Origin: an uncultured Nesterenkonia sp.
GTDB taxonomy: Bacteria; Actinomycetota; Actinomycetes; Actinomycetales; Micrococcaceae
Direction: 5' to 3'
Assembly: GCA_946221825.1 (NCBI GenBank)
Contig: CAMINA010000103.1
Coordinates: forward strand, 1-5,144
Length of the DNA: 5,144 bases
Shown here: positions 1 through 5,092 of the stretch, one piece after another
Position numbering within the stretch: the stretch's first letter is position 1
How the letters are laid out: the number at the start of each line of letters is the position of its first letter
Notes under the pieces: generated by a model
The model's database searches: none
Told to the model about the DNA's origin: nothing
What the model saw: only the letters and a program-made list of their open reading frames with translations
Program-made: the position numbers and the translations under genes

Positions 1-39
1 CCCCAAGGGTCTGCAGGCTGAGAACGTCACCCCCCTGTA
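1..39 (+). CDS. Cold-shock protein (Csp family), C-terminal fragment
   Basis: The first 13 codons of the window read PKGLQAENVTPL followed by TAA. This matches the last beta-strand of small CspA-type cold-shock proteins, which in actinobacteria commonly end in a GPKGxQAxNV-type sequence. Such proteins are about 67 residues long, bind single-stranded RNA or DNA through an OB fold and act as RNA chaperones in the cytoplasm. Only the end is visible, so the RNP1 and RNP2 motifs cannot be checked. A strong terminator follows about 80 bases downstream, which fits a monocistronic csp transcript. Identification rests on a 12-residue tail and is therefore a good but not certain match. Confidence 0.7.
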
Positions 40-121
40 AGTCTTCTAGGCTTTCCGAGCCCGGCGAACCAGCGGCCCCGCTGGACCCGGAGCTCGTGGG
101 TTCTGTCTGAACCGACACAGA

Positions 122-164
122 CCGGCCCCCGGACTCGCTCACTGCGAGACCGGGGGCCGGTTTT
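122..164 (+). terminator. Rho-independent terminator of the cold-shock gene
   Basis: Bases 122-132 (CCGGCCCCCGG) pair perfectly with 150-160. After one A/A mismatch, an inner 5-bp stem (134-138 with 144-148) closes a five-base loop. The hairpin is followed directly by TTTT and then GTGTGT. It lies about 80 bases after the cold-shock stop codon. The 3' UTR between them (40-121) holds two smaller stems, 69-74/79-84 and 99-103/109-113, and no open reading frame of note. Confidence 0.85.
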
Positions 165-181
165 GTGTGTGCTGATGCAGC

Positions 182-204
182 GGTGTCCCTCTTTCAGGGA
201 CACC
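182..204 (-). terminator. Hairpin after the ABM remnant, probable minus-strand terminator
   Basis: A perfect 9-bp inverted repeat (182-190 with 196-204) has a five-base loop and lies 6 bases beyond the minus-strand stop codon at 211-213. Its position suits a terminator for leftward transcription from the exporter and ABM side. No T-run follows it on the minus strand, so intrinsic termination may be weak. Confidence 0.5.
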
Positions 205-210
205 GATTGA

Positions 211-390
211 TCAGAGGGCGCCCTGCTCCTGAGTGCCGCGGGGAATCGGGTACATCCGGGTCACGGTGGGGCCGCCTTCGACGAGCTCCTCGATGTCGGC
301 CAGCAGGGCCTTCACCGGTTCGCCCTCACCGTGGGCGTCCAGCGCCTCGACCGAGGACCACTTCTCGATCATGGTGATCCTTCCGGTCAT
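211..390 (-). pseudogene. ABM-domain (putative quinol monooxygenase-like) protein, C-terminal half only
   Basis: Read leftward from the ATG at 388-390, this frame gives 59 residues beginning MTGRITMIEKWSSVEALDAH and ending in TGA. The stretch hydrophobic-E-K-W, then A-L and H, is the signature of the second half of antibiotic-biosynthesis-monooxygenase domains (YgiN-like dimeric alpha/beta barrels, usually about 95-105 residues). The first 40-45 residues expected from the family are absent. Upstream in frame there are only Pro/Arg/Glu codons, no start, and a TAG at 433-435. A GGAAGG six bases before a second in-frame ATG (370-372) could still drive a 53-residue product, but half a barrel is unlikely to fold. 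Most likely it is a decayed remnant whose 5' end was deleted near a strong hairpin. It may once have been co-transcribed with the exporter upstream. Confidence 0.6.
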
Positions 391-396
391 GGAACG

Positions 397-429
397 GGGC
401 GGGAAGGGCTTCTCCGGCCCTTCCCGCTC
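397..429 (-). terminator. 13-bp hairpin downstream of the MFS exporter gene
   Basis: Bases 397-409 pair with 417-429 (13 pairs, one of them G-T) around a seven-base loop. It lies about 95 bases beyond the exporter stop and 6 bases before the ATG of the ABM remnant. It probably ends or attenuates exporter transcription, although no T-run follows on the minus strand. It also marks the point where ABM homology stops. The rest of 391-524 contains no gene I can support. Confidence 0.5.
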
Positions 430-524
430 AGCCTACCGCGGCCGGATCAGCCGCCGACGCCGGATGCTCAGCTCGCCGAGCCCGGGGTGATCCGCCCTGA
501 GGCGGCGCGGCATCTGTCAATACC

Positions 525-2120
525 TCACTGCGCAGGTGCTGAAGCCCGTCCACGGTCCCCGCGCAGCAGTACGAAGACGGTGACCGCGGCCAGTGCCATG
601 ATGCCCGCGGCGATGGCGCTGGTCAGCTGGACGCCGTCCACGAAGGCAGACTGTGCTGCACTCAGCAGAGCGTCGCCGGCCGCCGGCTCCAGTCCCTGCG
701 CTGTGGCGGTGGCAGTGCCCAGGGTCTCCGAGGCGCTGTCCAGGGCAGAGCCGCTGACCCCCTCCAGCTCGGCGCTCTGCACACCGGTGCGGTAGCCGAA
801 GGTCAGCACGCTGCCCAGCACGGCCACGCCGAGGGCGCCGCCGAGCTCGTAGGCGGTCTCGGAGATGGCCGAGGCGGCGCCGGCCCGCTGCGGGGGAGCA
901 GCGGTGAGGACAGCGTCGTTGGTCAGGGTCTCGGCCAGTCCCATGCCCAGCCCCAGCAGGGCGAAGGCGATGAGCACCAGCAGGATCCCGTCCGTCGTCG
1001 GTGTCTGGGTCAGCAGCACGAAGCCGGACATCGCGATCAGGATGCCGGCGCTGATCACGCCGCGCAGCGAGCAGCGCTTGGCGATCGGAATGACCGCGAA
1101 GCTGGCCAGCACCGAGATCGCCAGGCCGGGCACCAGGGCCAGGCCGGCGTCGAAGGGGCTCATCCCGTACCCCAGCTGCAGCAGCTGGGAGAGGAAGAAC
1201 AGCGAGCCCACCAGGGCGAAGACCAGCATGAAGTTCGCGGTGATCGCCGCGCGGAACCGGCGCACGGCGAACAGGCTGAGGTCGATCAGCGGGTGAGTCA
1301 GTCGGCGCTGGCGCTGGACGAACAGCATCGCGGTCAGCAGGCCGATGACCAGGGCAGCCCAGCTGGTGGCGCCGAGTTCGCCCTCGGCCAGCTTCTTGAT
1401 GCCGTAGACGCTCAGCAGCATCGCTGCCAGGGAGAGCAGCACGCTGAGCACGTCGATGCGGCCCGGATTGGGATCCTTGGACTCGCCGATCAGCAGCGGC
1501 ACGCAGGCCAGGATCAGCACCATGACCGGCAGATTGATGAGGAAGACCGAGCCCCAGAAGAAGTGTTCCAGGAGCAGGCCGCCCAGGATCGGGCCGAAGG
1601 CCGCACCGGCGGAGAAGGCCGAGGCCCAGACCGCCACGGCGATCATCCGCTGCCGCTGGTCGGGGAAGAGGTGGCGGATCAGCGAGAGCGTGGAGGGCAT
1701 CAGGGTCGCGCCGGCCACGCCGAGCAGGGCGCGGGCCAGGATCAGCATCTCCGCGGAGACGCTGAAGGCGGCCACCGCGGAGGCGGCGCCGAAGGCGGCC
1801 GAGCCGATCATCAGCAGGCGACGCCGGCCGATCCGGTCACCCAGGGACCCCATGGTCACCAGCAGGCCGGCGATCATGAACCCGTAGATGTCCACGATCC
1901 ACAGCAGCTGGTTGCCGGTGGGGGAGAGGGCTTCGCTCAGATAGGGCACGGCGAAGCCCAGCACGGTCATATCGATGGAGATGAGCAGCACCGGCAGCAC
2001 CAGGGTGGCCAGGCCCAGCCAGGGCTTGATGCCGGTGCGGCGCAGCGGTCGGGGTTGGTCGGCGTCGGGCTGCGGCTGGGCTGAGGGCTGCTCGACAGTG
2101 TCGGTGGGCTGCGAAGACAT
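525..2120 (-). CDS. DHA2-family MFS drug exporter (14 TM, QacA/SmvA/LfrA-like)
   Basis: The 531-residue membrane protein is predicted to extrude cationic or amphipathic toxic compounds in exchange for protons. A hydrophilic Pro/Gln-rich N-terminus (1-33) precedes TM1, which carries the Asp of SIDMTVLGFAVP (D50), equivalent to the membrane acidic residue of QacA. LLWIVDIYGFMIAGLLVTMG (72-91) and the motif A loop GSLGDRIGRRR (91-101) follow. Motif B has R130 in LILARALLGVAGA, and motif C is at 172-181 (GAAFGPILGG). A long, helix-poor segment at about 445-495 fits the large external loop before the last helix. QacA has 514 residues. The ATG is supported by AGAGGAG a few bases upstream. No TetR-type repressor, the usual partner, lies in the window; the divergent neighbour is an RpiR-type regulator. 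The subfamily is clear, the substrate is not. Confidence 0.9.
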   Translation of the reverse strand: MSSQPTDTVEQPSAQPQPDADQPRPLRRTGIKPWLGLATLVLPVLLISIDMTVLGFAVPYLSEALSPTGNQLLWIVDIYGFMIAGLLVTMGSLGDRIGRRRLLMIGSAAFGAASAVAAFSVSAEMLILARALLGVAGATLMPSTLSLIRHLFPDQRQRMIAVAVWASAFSAGAAFGPILGGLLLEHFFWGSVFLINLPVMVLILACVPLLIGESKDPNPGRIDVLSVLLSLAAMLLSVYGIKKLAEGELGATSWAALVIGLLTAMLFVQRQRRLTHPLIDLSLFAVRRFRAAITANFMLVFALVGSLFFLSQLLQLGYGMSPFDAGLALVPGLAISVLASFAVIPIAKRCSLRGVISAGILIAMSGFVLLTQTPTTDGILLVLIAFALLGLGMGLAETLTNDAVLTAAPPQRAGAASAISETAYELGGALGVAVLGSVLTFGYRTGVQSAELEGVSGSALDSASETLGTATATAQGLEPAAGDALLSAAQSAFVDGVQLTSAIAAGIMALAAVTVFVLLRGDRGRASAPAQ

Positions 2121-2205
2121 CGTCTCCTCTGTCTTTCTCGGCCAGCTGCGCGGGACGGCGGGGCGCGGTGAAGCCGAGGAGAAGAACCTGCTGCCTGGGG
2201 CATAT

Positions 2206-2225
2206 CGGCAGCGAACCGTCTGCCG
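2206..2225 (-). other. Small stem-loop in the exporter 5' leader
   Basis: CGGCAG (2206-2211) pairs with CTGCCG (2220-2225) around an eight-base loop. If the promoter at 2246-2275 is right, this lies inside a leader of about 120 bases (2121-2240) that otherwise holds only the ribosome binding site next to the ATG. No known riboswitch or attenuator pattern was recognised. Confidence 0.25.
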
Positions 2226-2245
2226 GGAAGAACCGGGTGCTCACC

Positions 2246-2275
2246 AGCGTAGCACTCAAACTATACATCTGTAAT
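2246..2275 (-). promoter_or_regulatory. Candidate promoter of the MFS exporter
   Basis: On the minus strand ATTACA (2270-2275) is spaced 18 bases from TACGCT (2246-2251), giving four of six matches to TTGACA and a TAnnnT -10. TATAGT (2260-2265) is an alternative -10 but has no good -35. Both candidates overlap the dyad at 2257-2280, so a protein bound there would block the exporter. The assignment is tentative. Confidence 0.35.
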
Positions 2276-2280
2276 GTTTG
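2257..2280. promoter_or_regulatory. 24-bp dyad, candidate operator in the divergent spacer
   Basis: The sequence has the symmetric form CAAAC-N2-TACA-N2-TGTA-N2-GTTTG, with 18 of 24 positions symmetric about the centre. This is the size and shape of a site for a dimeric HTH repressor. It covers the likely exporter promoter and lies about 60 bases upstream of the regulator gene. The protein that binds it is not known. The neighbouring RpiR-type regulator or an unlinked TetR-type repressor are both possible. Confidence 0.5.
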
Positions 2281-2311
2281 GTGACGAGGCTCTCTGGAGT
2301 GAAGAAATGGC

Positions 2312-2340
2312 GTTTCAGCATCGCTGATATGATATGAAAC
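2312..2340. promoter_or_regulatory. Nested dyads over the rpiR-type gene promoter, candidate autoregulatory site
   Basis: GTTTCA (2312-2317) and TGAAAC (2335-2340) form the outer arms. Inside lies a second, tighter inverted repeat, TCAGC-ATC-GCTGA (2315-2327). The set spans the extended -10 and ends at the base before the ATG, so occupancy would block transcription of the regulator and permease. RpiR-type proteins often repress their own operons through palindromes; binding here is inference. Confidence 0.4.
2325..2333 (+). promoter_or_regulatory. Extended -10 promoter for a leaderless regulator-permease mRNA
   Basis: TGA-TATGAT (TG at 2325-2326, -10 at 2328-2333) is an extended -10 element, which can function without a good -35; none is seen near 2305-2310. 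Seven bases separate it from the ATG at 2341, so transcription would start at or within a base or two of the A of ATG. No Shine-Dalgarno sequence precedes that ATG, which agrees with leaderless translation, common in actinobacteria. Confidence 0.55.
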
Positions 2341-3138
2341 ATGCCCGACGGCGACTCCTTCCTCCTGCAGCTGCGCTCCCAGCTCCCCGGGCTGAAGCCT
2401 GGTCATCAGCGCGTCCTCGAGCTCTGCCTCGAGGACCCCAGCTTCGTGCTCAACGCCAATGCTCAGCAGGTGGCCGCCCGTGCCGATGTCTCTGCGGCCA
2501 CTGTGGTCCGTGCGGCCCGAGCGGCCGGCTTCACCGGGCTGCCTCATCTGCGGCTGGCCTTGGCGCGGTCCTCCGCTGCCGGGGAGGAGACCGAGGCCAA
2601 GATCAGCCGGGCCGGCTCCGCTGAGGAGGTCATCGACCTGATCAGTGCCAGTCATATCCGCAGCCTCCAGGCCGCTCGCTCCACACTCGATCCTGCCGAC
2701 ATCGAGCGCGCCGGGGCCCTGCTCACCGAGGCGAGGCGGGTGCTGCTCGCGGCCTCGGGGACCTCGCTGGCTGTGGCCGCCGACGCCGCCTTCCGACTCA
2801 CACTCAACGGGCTCACCGTCCAGCATTCGGCCGACAGCTACTCCGCGGTCCTGCTGGCCGGACAGCTCGATGCCGAGGACGTGGTCATCGCCGTCAGCCA
2901 CTCCGGCGAGACCCGCCAGACCCTCGAGACCGTCCAGGCCGCCCACGGCAGTGGCGCGCAGGTCATCGCGATCACCAGCTTCAGCGGTTCCACGTTGGCC
3001 AAAGTCGCTGATGTGCCGCTGGTGGCCATGGGAGTCTCGGCGGCCCAGCACCTGGTGGAGTCCTCCAGCCGGATCGCCCATCTGGGCGCAGTCGATATGC
3101 TCTGTGCGGCTCTGACGCTGAACGGAGATGCGCAGTGA
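2341..3138 (+). CDS. RpiR/MurR-family transcriptional regulator (HTH + SIS)
   Basis: The 265-residue protein has the two-domain layout of the RpiR family, which is usually about 280 residues. The N-terminal HTH_6 domain spans about 1-75, with the DNA-reading helix-turn-helix in residues 41-64 (AQQVAARADVSAATVVRAAR). The C-terminal SIS domain spans about 120-255, with the phosphosugar-binding loop ASGTSLAVA (138-146), the second loop AVSHSGET (184-191) and the closing helix after ESSSRIAHLGAVD. Family members sense phosphorylated sugars or amino sugars and repress or activate catabolic genes. Here the only operon partner is an EamA permease, translated from a GTG overlapping the stop codon, so it probably controls that transporter in answer to a sugar-phosphate ligand. 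No sugar-catabolic enzyme is visible. It could also act on the divergent exporter. Confidence 0.9.
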   Translation: MPDGDSFLLQLRSQLPGLKPGHQRVLELCLEDPSFVLNANAQQVAARADVSAATVVRAARAAGFTGLPHLRLALARSSAAGEETEAKISRAGSAEEVIDLISASHIRSLQAARSTLDPADIERAGALLTEARRVLLAASGTSLAVAADAAFRLTLNGLTVQHSADSYSAVLLAGQLDAEDVVIAVSHSGETRQTLETVQAAHGSGAQVIAITSFSGSTLAKVADVPLVAMGVSAAQHLVESSSRIAHLGAVDMLCAALTLNGDAQ

Positions 3139-3998
3139 GCGCGTTGGCGCTTCTGATGGTCCTCGGCGCTGCTGTCGCTCATGCGCTGTGGAACATCGCT
3201 GCGAAGAGCTCCAGCGGAGACACCACAGTCTTCGTGTGGATGTACTACAGCGCCGGCGCGGTCCTGTGCCTGCCGGTCGGGCTGACGCTGCTGATCATGC
3301 GCGGGGACAGCTACGGCTGGGAGCTGCTCTATGCGGCAGTGATCACCGCGCTGCTGCACATCACCTACGCGATGCTGCTGCAGACGGGCTACCGCAAGGC
3401 GGATCTGGGCGTGGTCTACCCGGTGGCCCGCGGGGTGGGGCCGGTGCTGACCGTCGTCGTCGCCGTCGCGCTGCTGGGAGAGCGTCCGGAGACGCTGGCG
3501 CTGGTGGGCGGGCTGGTGATCATCGGCGGGATCCTGATCGTCACCGGCCGCAGGCTCTTCCAGCGGGCCTCAGGCCTGGGCACCGGGATGCTCTACGGGT
3601 CGGCCACCGGTGCGGCCATCGCCGCCTACACGCTGTGGGACAACTATTCGGTCAATGACCTGGCCATCGAACCGATCCTCTACTTCGGGCTCAGCGGCGC
3701 GGTGCAGAGCCTGGTCATGCTGCCCTGGGTGATCCGCAAGCGGGCGCAGATCGGGCCGACCTGGTGGTCGGACCGGCGGCAGGTGGGCATCATCGCTGCC
3801 CTGTCGCCGCTGGCCTATGTGCTGGTGCTCTATGCGATGACCACTACGTCGGTGGCCGTGGTGGCGCCGGTGCGCGAATCCTCGATCGTCATCGGGGCGC
3901 TGCTGGCCTGGTGGCTGTTCAGGGAGCCGGACCCGGTGCGACGCGTCGCCGGGGCGGCGGTGGTCGTCGTCGGGATCAGCCTGGTGGCGGTCAGCTGA
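3135..3998 (+). CDS. EamA/DMT-superfamily permease, 10 TM
   Basis: The 287-residue inner-membrane protein contains two tandem EamA repeats (about 3-138 and 150-286), each with about five hydrophobic helices. Each repeat has the family-typical P-V-R segment before a helix and then an acidic ending: YPVARGVGPVLTVVVAVALLGERPE (core at 95-119) and APVRESSIVIGALLAWWLFREPD (core at 244-266). EamA proteins move amino acids, nucleobases, sugars or drugs, usually outward, and the substrate cannot be read from the sequence. The GTG start (3135-3137) overlaps the regulator's TGA by four bases, with GGAG seven bases upstream, so translation is coupled. Length and topology are normal for the family. Pairing with an SIS-domain regulator suggests a carbohydrate-related or phosphosugar-signalled substrate, but this is inference. 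Confidence 0.88.
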   Translation: MSALALLMVLGAAVAHALWNIAAKSSSGDTTVFVWMYYSAGAVLCLPVGLTLLIMRGDSYGWELLYAAVITALLHITYAMLLQTGYRKADLGVVYPVARGVGPVLTVVVAVALLGERPETLALVGGLVIIGGILIVTGRRLFQRASGLGTGMLYGSATGAAIAAYTLWDNYSVNDLAIEPILYFGLSGAVQSLVMLPWVIRKRAQIGPTWWSDRRQVGIIAALSPLAYVLVLYAMTTTSVAVVAPVRESSIVIGALLAWWLFREPDPVRRVAGAAVVVVGISLVAVS

Positions 3999-4010
3999 GC
4001 TGATCCCGTA

Positions 4011-4081
4011 GTTGTTTGGGCGAAGAATTGCCGTATGAGCGCGCTAAAGGCGCTGGGACGGCAATTCTTCGCCCAAGCAAC
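4011..4081. terminator. 24-bp-stem hairpin between convergent genes
   Basis: Bases 4011-4034 pair with 4058-4081 with a single G-T mismatch. The 23-base loop contains a further 5-bp stem (4038-4042 with 4050-4054). It begins 12 bases after the permease stop and ends 39 bases before the stop of the severed minus-strand gene, so it could terminate transcription from both sides. Neither flank has a T-run. The stem core (GGGCGAAGAATTGCCG) is more AT-rich than its surroundings, so it may also be a repetitive palindromic element that settled here. Confidence 0.6.
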
Positions 4082-4120
4082 GTGGGTGGGACGGAGCGGG
4101 GCGGGGGAGAAGCGGCCCGC

Positions 4121-4150
4121 TCAGCCCTCGTAGAACGGGTAGTCGGTGTA
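4121..4150 (-). pseudogene. Severed 3' end of an interrupted minus-strand gene
   Basis: Read leftward, 4150-4121 gives YTDYPFYEG and TGA with GC-rich codons. Immediately upstream the frame enters AT-rich sequence and meets a TAA at 4157-4159. The same YT codons (TAC ACC) recur at 5110-5115 preceded in frame by EYGHGPREG. Joining the two sides through the shared GGTGTA gives one continuous frame ending EYGHGPREGYTDYPFYEG. This piece is therefore the original C-terminus, cut off by the 965-bp insert. I do not recognise the protein family from this tail. Confidence 0.7.
4145..4150. repeat. GGTGTA direct repeat, left copy
   Basis: The same six bases recur at 5110-5115 in the same orientation, at the two points where the interrupted gene's reading frame breaks and resumes. 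This fits a 6-bp target-site duplication, or else the shared base identity at the borders of an intron-like insert. A chance six-base match is possible on its own; the frame restoration is what makes it credible. Confidence 0.6.
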
Positions 4151-4225
4151 CACGGATTACTCATATTACCCGGCATAGAACTGAGGGATGGCGGAGGTCT
4201 CAGTGTGGGAACACCAGGACCCAAT

Positions 4226-4254
4226 TTGACACTGAATAGGCAAGTGCATATAAT
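4226..4254 (+). promoter_or_regulatory. Perfect consensus sigma-70/SigA promoter of the HNH cassette
   Basis: TTGACA (4226-4231), a spacer of exactly 17 bases, and TATAAT (4249-4254) are a full match to the housekeeping consensus. Start of transcription would be near 4261, giving a leader of about 70 bases before the ATG at 4332. Chromosomal promoters of high-GC actinobacteria rarely match this fully; phage and mobile-element promoters often do. Confidence 0.85.
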
Positions 4255-4288
4255 AAGATCCCCGAAAACGAGGGGCGGCGTATTATAT
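4248..4288. repeat. Inverted repeat over the HNH promoter -10 and start site
   Basis: ATATAATA (4248-4255, containing the -10) is repeated inverted as TATTATAT (4281-4288). Between them CCCC (4260-4263) faces GGGG (4272-4275). TGCATAT also occurs twice directly, at 4245-4251 and 4293-4299. Because the left arm is the -10 itself, this is more plausibly a protein-binding or cruciform-prone DNA dyad than an RNA hairpin of the transcript. Confidence 0.35.
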
Positions 4289-4314
4289 CACCTGCATATG
4301 ACGGATTCCATCTT

Positions 4315-4334
4315 GGAGGTTTTGTACATACATG
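4315..4334 (+). promoter_or_regulatory. Shine-Dalgarno GGAGG and ATG of the original HNH start
   Basis: GGAGG (4315-4319) lies 12 bases before an ATG (4332-4334). From that ATG translation gives MTNRGAGRRL and then TAG (4362-4364). The long downstream frame is offset by one base and would read RGRPKALAEQCE before the ATG at 4379, but it has no start codon after its TAA at 4337-4339. One additional G in the GGGG run at 4344-4347 would join the two frames as MTNRGGRPKALAEQCE. This is therefore probably the true initiation region. Confidence 0.6.
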
Positions 4335-4378
4335 ACTAATCGCGGGGCAGGCCGAAGGCTCTAGCCGAGCAATGCGAG

Positions 4379-5092
4379 ATGCCCGACTGCGGCAGGCCCG
4401 GCCGGACTCGCGCTCACAAGCCGACAAAGAAGCATCCAAGCCCGCCCACACTGTGCCACCCTCACTATGAGCAGAAGAGACGCGGACAAGCCTTTGAATG
4501 CTCCTGGGAGGGGTGCCGGAATCTCCGTCAGTGGAACAAGCTGATAATCAATAGGCGCGGCTACTGCCGTAGGCATGAACGCGATTACCTGTGGAGCGAA
4601 CCGGAGGAGCTGGAGAGACTACTCCTCAAGGCGGCCGAGAATGTGAGGCCCACCGGAGGATGCCTGGAGTGGCAACTCACCAAAGAGGAACAGGGTAAGC
4701 GTAAGTGGCGCGGGAAGATCAACTACGGCTACTCATGGCTCCCGTATCGATTCACCTATACGGCCCTGGTGGACTACGTAGATGCAGGCCTGGAGCTTGA
4801 CCACCTCTGCGGTTCCCGCTTCTGCATCCTGCCCACACACCTAGAGCCAGTCAGCTCAGCAGTGAACAAGAGGCGTGACGGCGAGCGCGTCAACAGTGAG
4901 CTACGCAGTCCGCGGCACGCACTCGCAGAACGTAGGCGTGCCATTGGGAAGAACACTGCGAAAATCTGGAAGCGCCCCAACACGGCAGAACGGCTTACAT
5001 GGTTCGCTCAGATGGCCTACCCCGGCACCTCCGTGCCGGATGCACAGCGGCTCCTCTCAGCCTCCAGCTACACGAGAGGGCTCCCGGGATAA
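4379..5092 (+). CDS. HNH homing-type endonuclease with two zinc-binding motifs; 5' end frameshifted
   Basis: The 237 residues from this ATG contain C41-x4-C46...C63-x2-H66, one zinc motif. A matching first motif, C4...C26-x2-H29, has its leading Cys two codons upstream of this ATG (CEMPDC, C-x4-C). This argues that the real start is at 4332 (about 253 residues), lost through a one-base frameshift in GGGG at 4344-4347. No Shine-Dalgarno site precedes 4379. The nuclease domain (about 95-166) has the beta-beta-alpha-metal pattern D141-H142-L-C144...C149-I-L-P-T-H154-L-E, as in phage-type HNH enzymes. The usual Asn of C-x-N-P-x-H is Leu151, a possibly weakening change. The C-terminal 70 residues are basic and probably contact DNA. 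Such enzymes cut a DNA target so that repair copies the element into it. Codon use is less GC-biased than in the host genes. It is antisense to the interrupted gene. Confidence 0.8.
   Translation: MPDCGRPGRTRAHKPTKKHPSPPTLCHPHYEQKRRGQAFECSWEGCRNLRQWNKLIINRRGYCRRHERDYLWSEPEELERLLLKAAENVRPTGGCLEWQLTKEEQGKRKWRGKINYGYSWLPYRFTYTALVDYVDAGLELDHLCGSRFCILPTHLEPVSSAVNKRRDGERVNSELRSPRHALAERRRAIGKNTAKIWKRPNTAERLTWFAQMAYPGTSVPDAQRLLSASSYTRGLPG

Noticed and set aside
95..125. GGTTC...GAACC stem looked like a tRNA T-arm
   Set aside because: No anticodon arm, acceptor stem or CCA-compatible end surrounds it; it is a small stem in a 3' UTR.
433..513. Minus-strand 26-codon Arg-rich frame just after the exporter stop
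   Set aside because: It has only a weak GAGG upstream and no recognisable family. It shares the ABM frame but shows no ABM N-terminal sequence.
1293..2084. Open plus-strand frame of 263 codons opposite the exporter
   Set aside because: It is the antisense of the MFS gene; its Gln/Gly/His/Asp-rich low-complexity translation is typical of a GC-rich shadow frame.
1837..3081. Open minus-strand frame of 414 codons
   Set aside because: It runs antisense through the RpiR-type gene, the divergent promoter region and into the exporter in another frame. No domain is recognisable, and both sense genes are well supported.
3128..3658. Plus-strand frame of 176 codons overlapping the permease
   Set aside because: It is an out-of-frame shadow of the EamA gene, Arg/Ala/Gly-rich with no domain.
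4016..4339. Plus-strand frame of 107 codons
   Set aside because: It spans the 24-bp palindrome, the severed host 3' end, the insertion border and the promoter, so it cannot be an ancestral gene.
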